Origin: Streptomyces sp. SAJ15
GTDB taxonomy: Bacteria > Actinomycetota > Actinomycetes > Streptomycetales > Streptomycetaceae
Direction of reading: 5' to 3'
DNA: 64,000 bases
NCBI RefSeq assembly: GCF_007595705.1
Contig: NZ_NISY01000004.1
Coordinates: forward strand, 310,001 to 374,000
The notes beneath the pieces were generated by a model. It had not been told where the DNA came from and searched no databases. It was given only the letters and a program-made list of their open reading frames with translations. This document shows positions 63,532 through 64,000 of this stretch, piece by piece; position 1 is the stretch's first letter; every line of letters begins with the position of its first letter. The translations under genes and the position numbers were made by a program.

Positions 63532-64000
63532 CTACGGCCTCGACGACGTATACGGCGTCGGCGACGTATACGGCGTCGGCGAAGTCTGCGGCCTCGGCGG
63601 CGTCTTCCGGAACGCCCACGCCATCCTGGGTTCCATCGCCCAGCGGAACATCCGCTGGACGGGTGGGGTGCACAGGACGGTGACCACCGCGGCGGCGATC
63701 AGAGAGACGGCGATCTCCCCGAGCGGCTTGTGCAGCCAGGCGTACTCGTCGAACCAGCCCCAGAAGCGGGAGCCCTTGGCGAGGAAGCCGTGCAGCAGAT
63801 AGCCGTAGAGCGTCCCGGCGCCGAGCACCGTGAACCACATCCGGCGCCGGGGCACCCAGGACAGGAAGCAGACGACCAGCAGCATGGAGCAGCCGAAGAG
63901 GGCGAGGGTCATCACCGGGCCGGTCCACGGCGGAGCGGCCAGCTCCTGCACGCTGTCGCGGTGGTAGAACCAGGCGGAGTTCATCCGGGGGGCCGCCCAG
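63532..64000 (-). CDS. C-terminal part of a membrane acyltransferase (cut by window end)
   Basis: The frame is open through the right edge, so the N-terminus is outside. Visible helices GPVMTLALFGCSMLLVVCFL and FTVLGAGTLYGYLLHGFLAK, and EIAVSLIAAAVVTVLCTPPV, with the YGYLLH motif, match acyltransferase-3-type O-acyltransferases (OafA/OpgC). The tail has the tandem peptide TSPTPY twice, encoded by an 18-bp DNA repeat, and ends at 63532. Product and acceptor unknown; a glycopolymer or glycolipid acylation role is expected from the family. Confidence 0.75.
   Translation of the reverse strand, partial: WAAPRMNSAWFYHRDSVQELAAPPWTGPVMTLALFGCSMLLVVCFLSWVPRRRMWFTVLGAGTLYGYLLHGFLAKGSRFWGWFDEYAWLHKPLGEIAVSLIAAAVVTVLCTPPVQRMFRWAMEPRMAWAFRKTPPRPQTSPTPYTSPTPYTSSRP
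63545..63598. repeat. 18-bp tandem repeat within the acyltransferase 3' end
   Basis: GACGTATACGGCGTCGGC occurs twice (63545-63562, 63563-63580) with a third degenerate copy to 63598. The period keeps the frame, giving repeated TSPTPY at the protein C-terminus. Confidence 0.7.

Overview
The window is high-GC actinobacterial DNA, almost certainly a Streptomyces chromosome. Support comes from the very strong G/C bias at third codon positions, frequent GTG and TTG starts, Tat-type leaders, a PknG-type kinase, a BadF-type GlcNAc kinase gene, and a core-like gene order (rpiB, nei, sodF, pepN, asd, malQ, ettA). I recognise about 42 intact genes, one CDS cut at each end of the window and two clear gene remnants. 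I saw no tRNA, rRNA, CRISPR array, insertion sequence or prophage.

Layout. 1-4409: the end of a thioester-domain surface protein with a sortase signal, then ettA, a hot-dog thioesterase and a conserved unknown. 4515-16476 (minus): a truncated haemoglobin, then the most interesting block, a seven-gene signalling cluster. It is a GlnX-like membrane protein, a GlnH-like glutamate/aspartate-binding protein, a helical protein, a PknG-type Ser/Thr kinase, a PP2C phosphatase, a VWA protein and a zinc-ribbon/collagen-like/FHA protein. The glnX-glnH-pknG core is the mycobacterial amino-acid-sensing module. Here the phosphatase and an FHA acceptor are encoded alongside it, so sensing, phosphorylation, dephosphorylation and readout could be one locus. 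16700-20915 (minus): a decayed tyrosinase, then a GlcNAc/disaccharide group (BadF kinase, GH4 glycosidase, last codons of a lost ABC permease, ROK regulator).

21264-31927: MscS channel, HNH nuclease, secreted GH84 beta-N-acetylglucosaminidase, a small repeat protein, MalQ with two unusual low-complexity insertions, a small membrane protein, and an acyl-ACP desaturase preceded by four 15-bp operator-like repeats. 32114-47185: two aminopeptidase N paralogues flank asd, a large secreted subtilase, a Tat metallophosphatase, a serine hydrolase and an AbiEi/nuclease-like protein. 47336-55005: a DsbA-like protein, sodF with a Nur-box match, and three amino-acid permeases surrounding bioY. A nine-unit 30-bp tandem repeat lies between bioY and the third permease. 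55311-64000: rpiB, nei, an Eis-like acetyltransferase, an RsbU-type phosphatase, an HD hydrolase, a MacB-type ABC exporter and the end of a membrane acyltransferase.

Short tandem repeats (14-30 bp) recur in the gaps between genes throughout. All functional statements come from reading motifs by eye; no database search was run.
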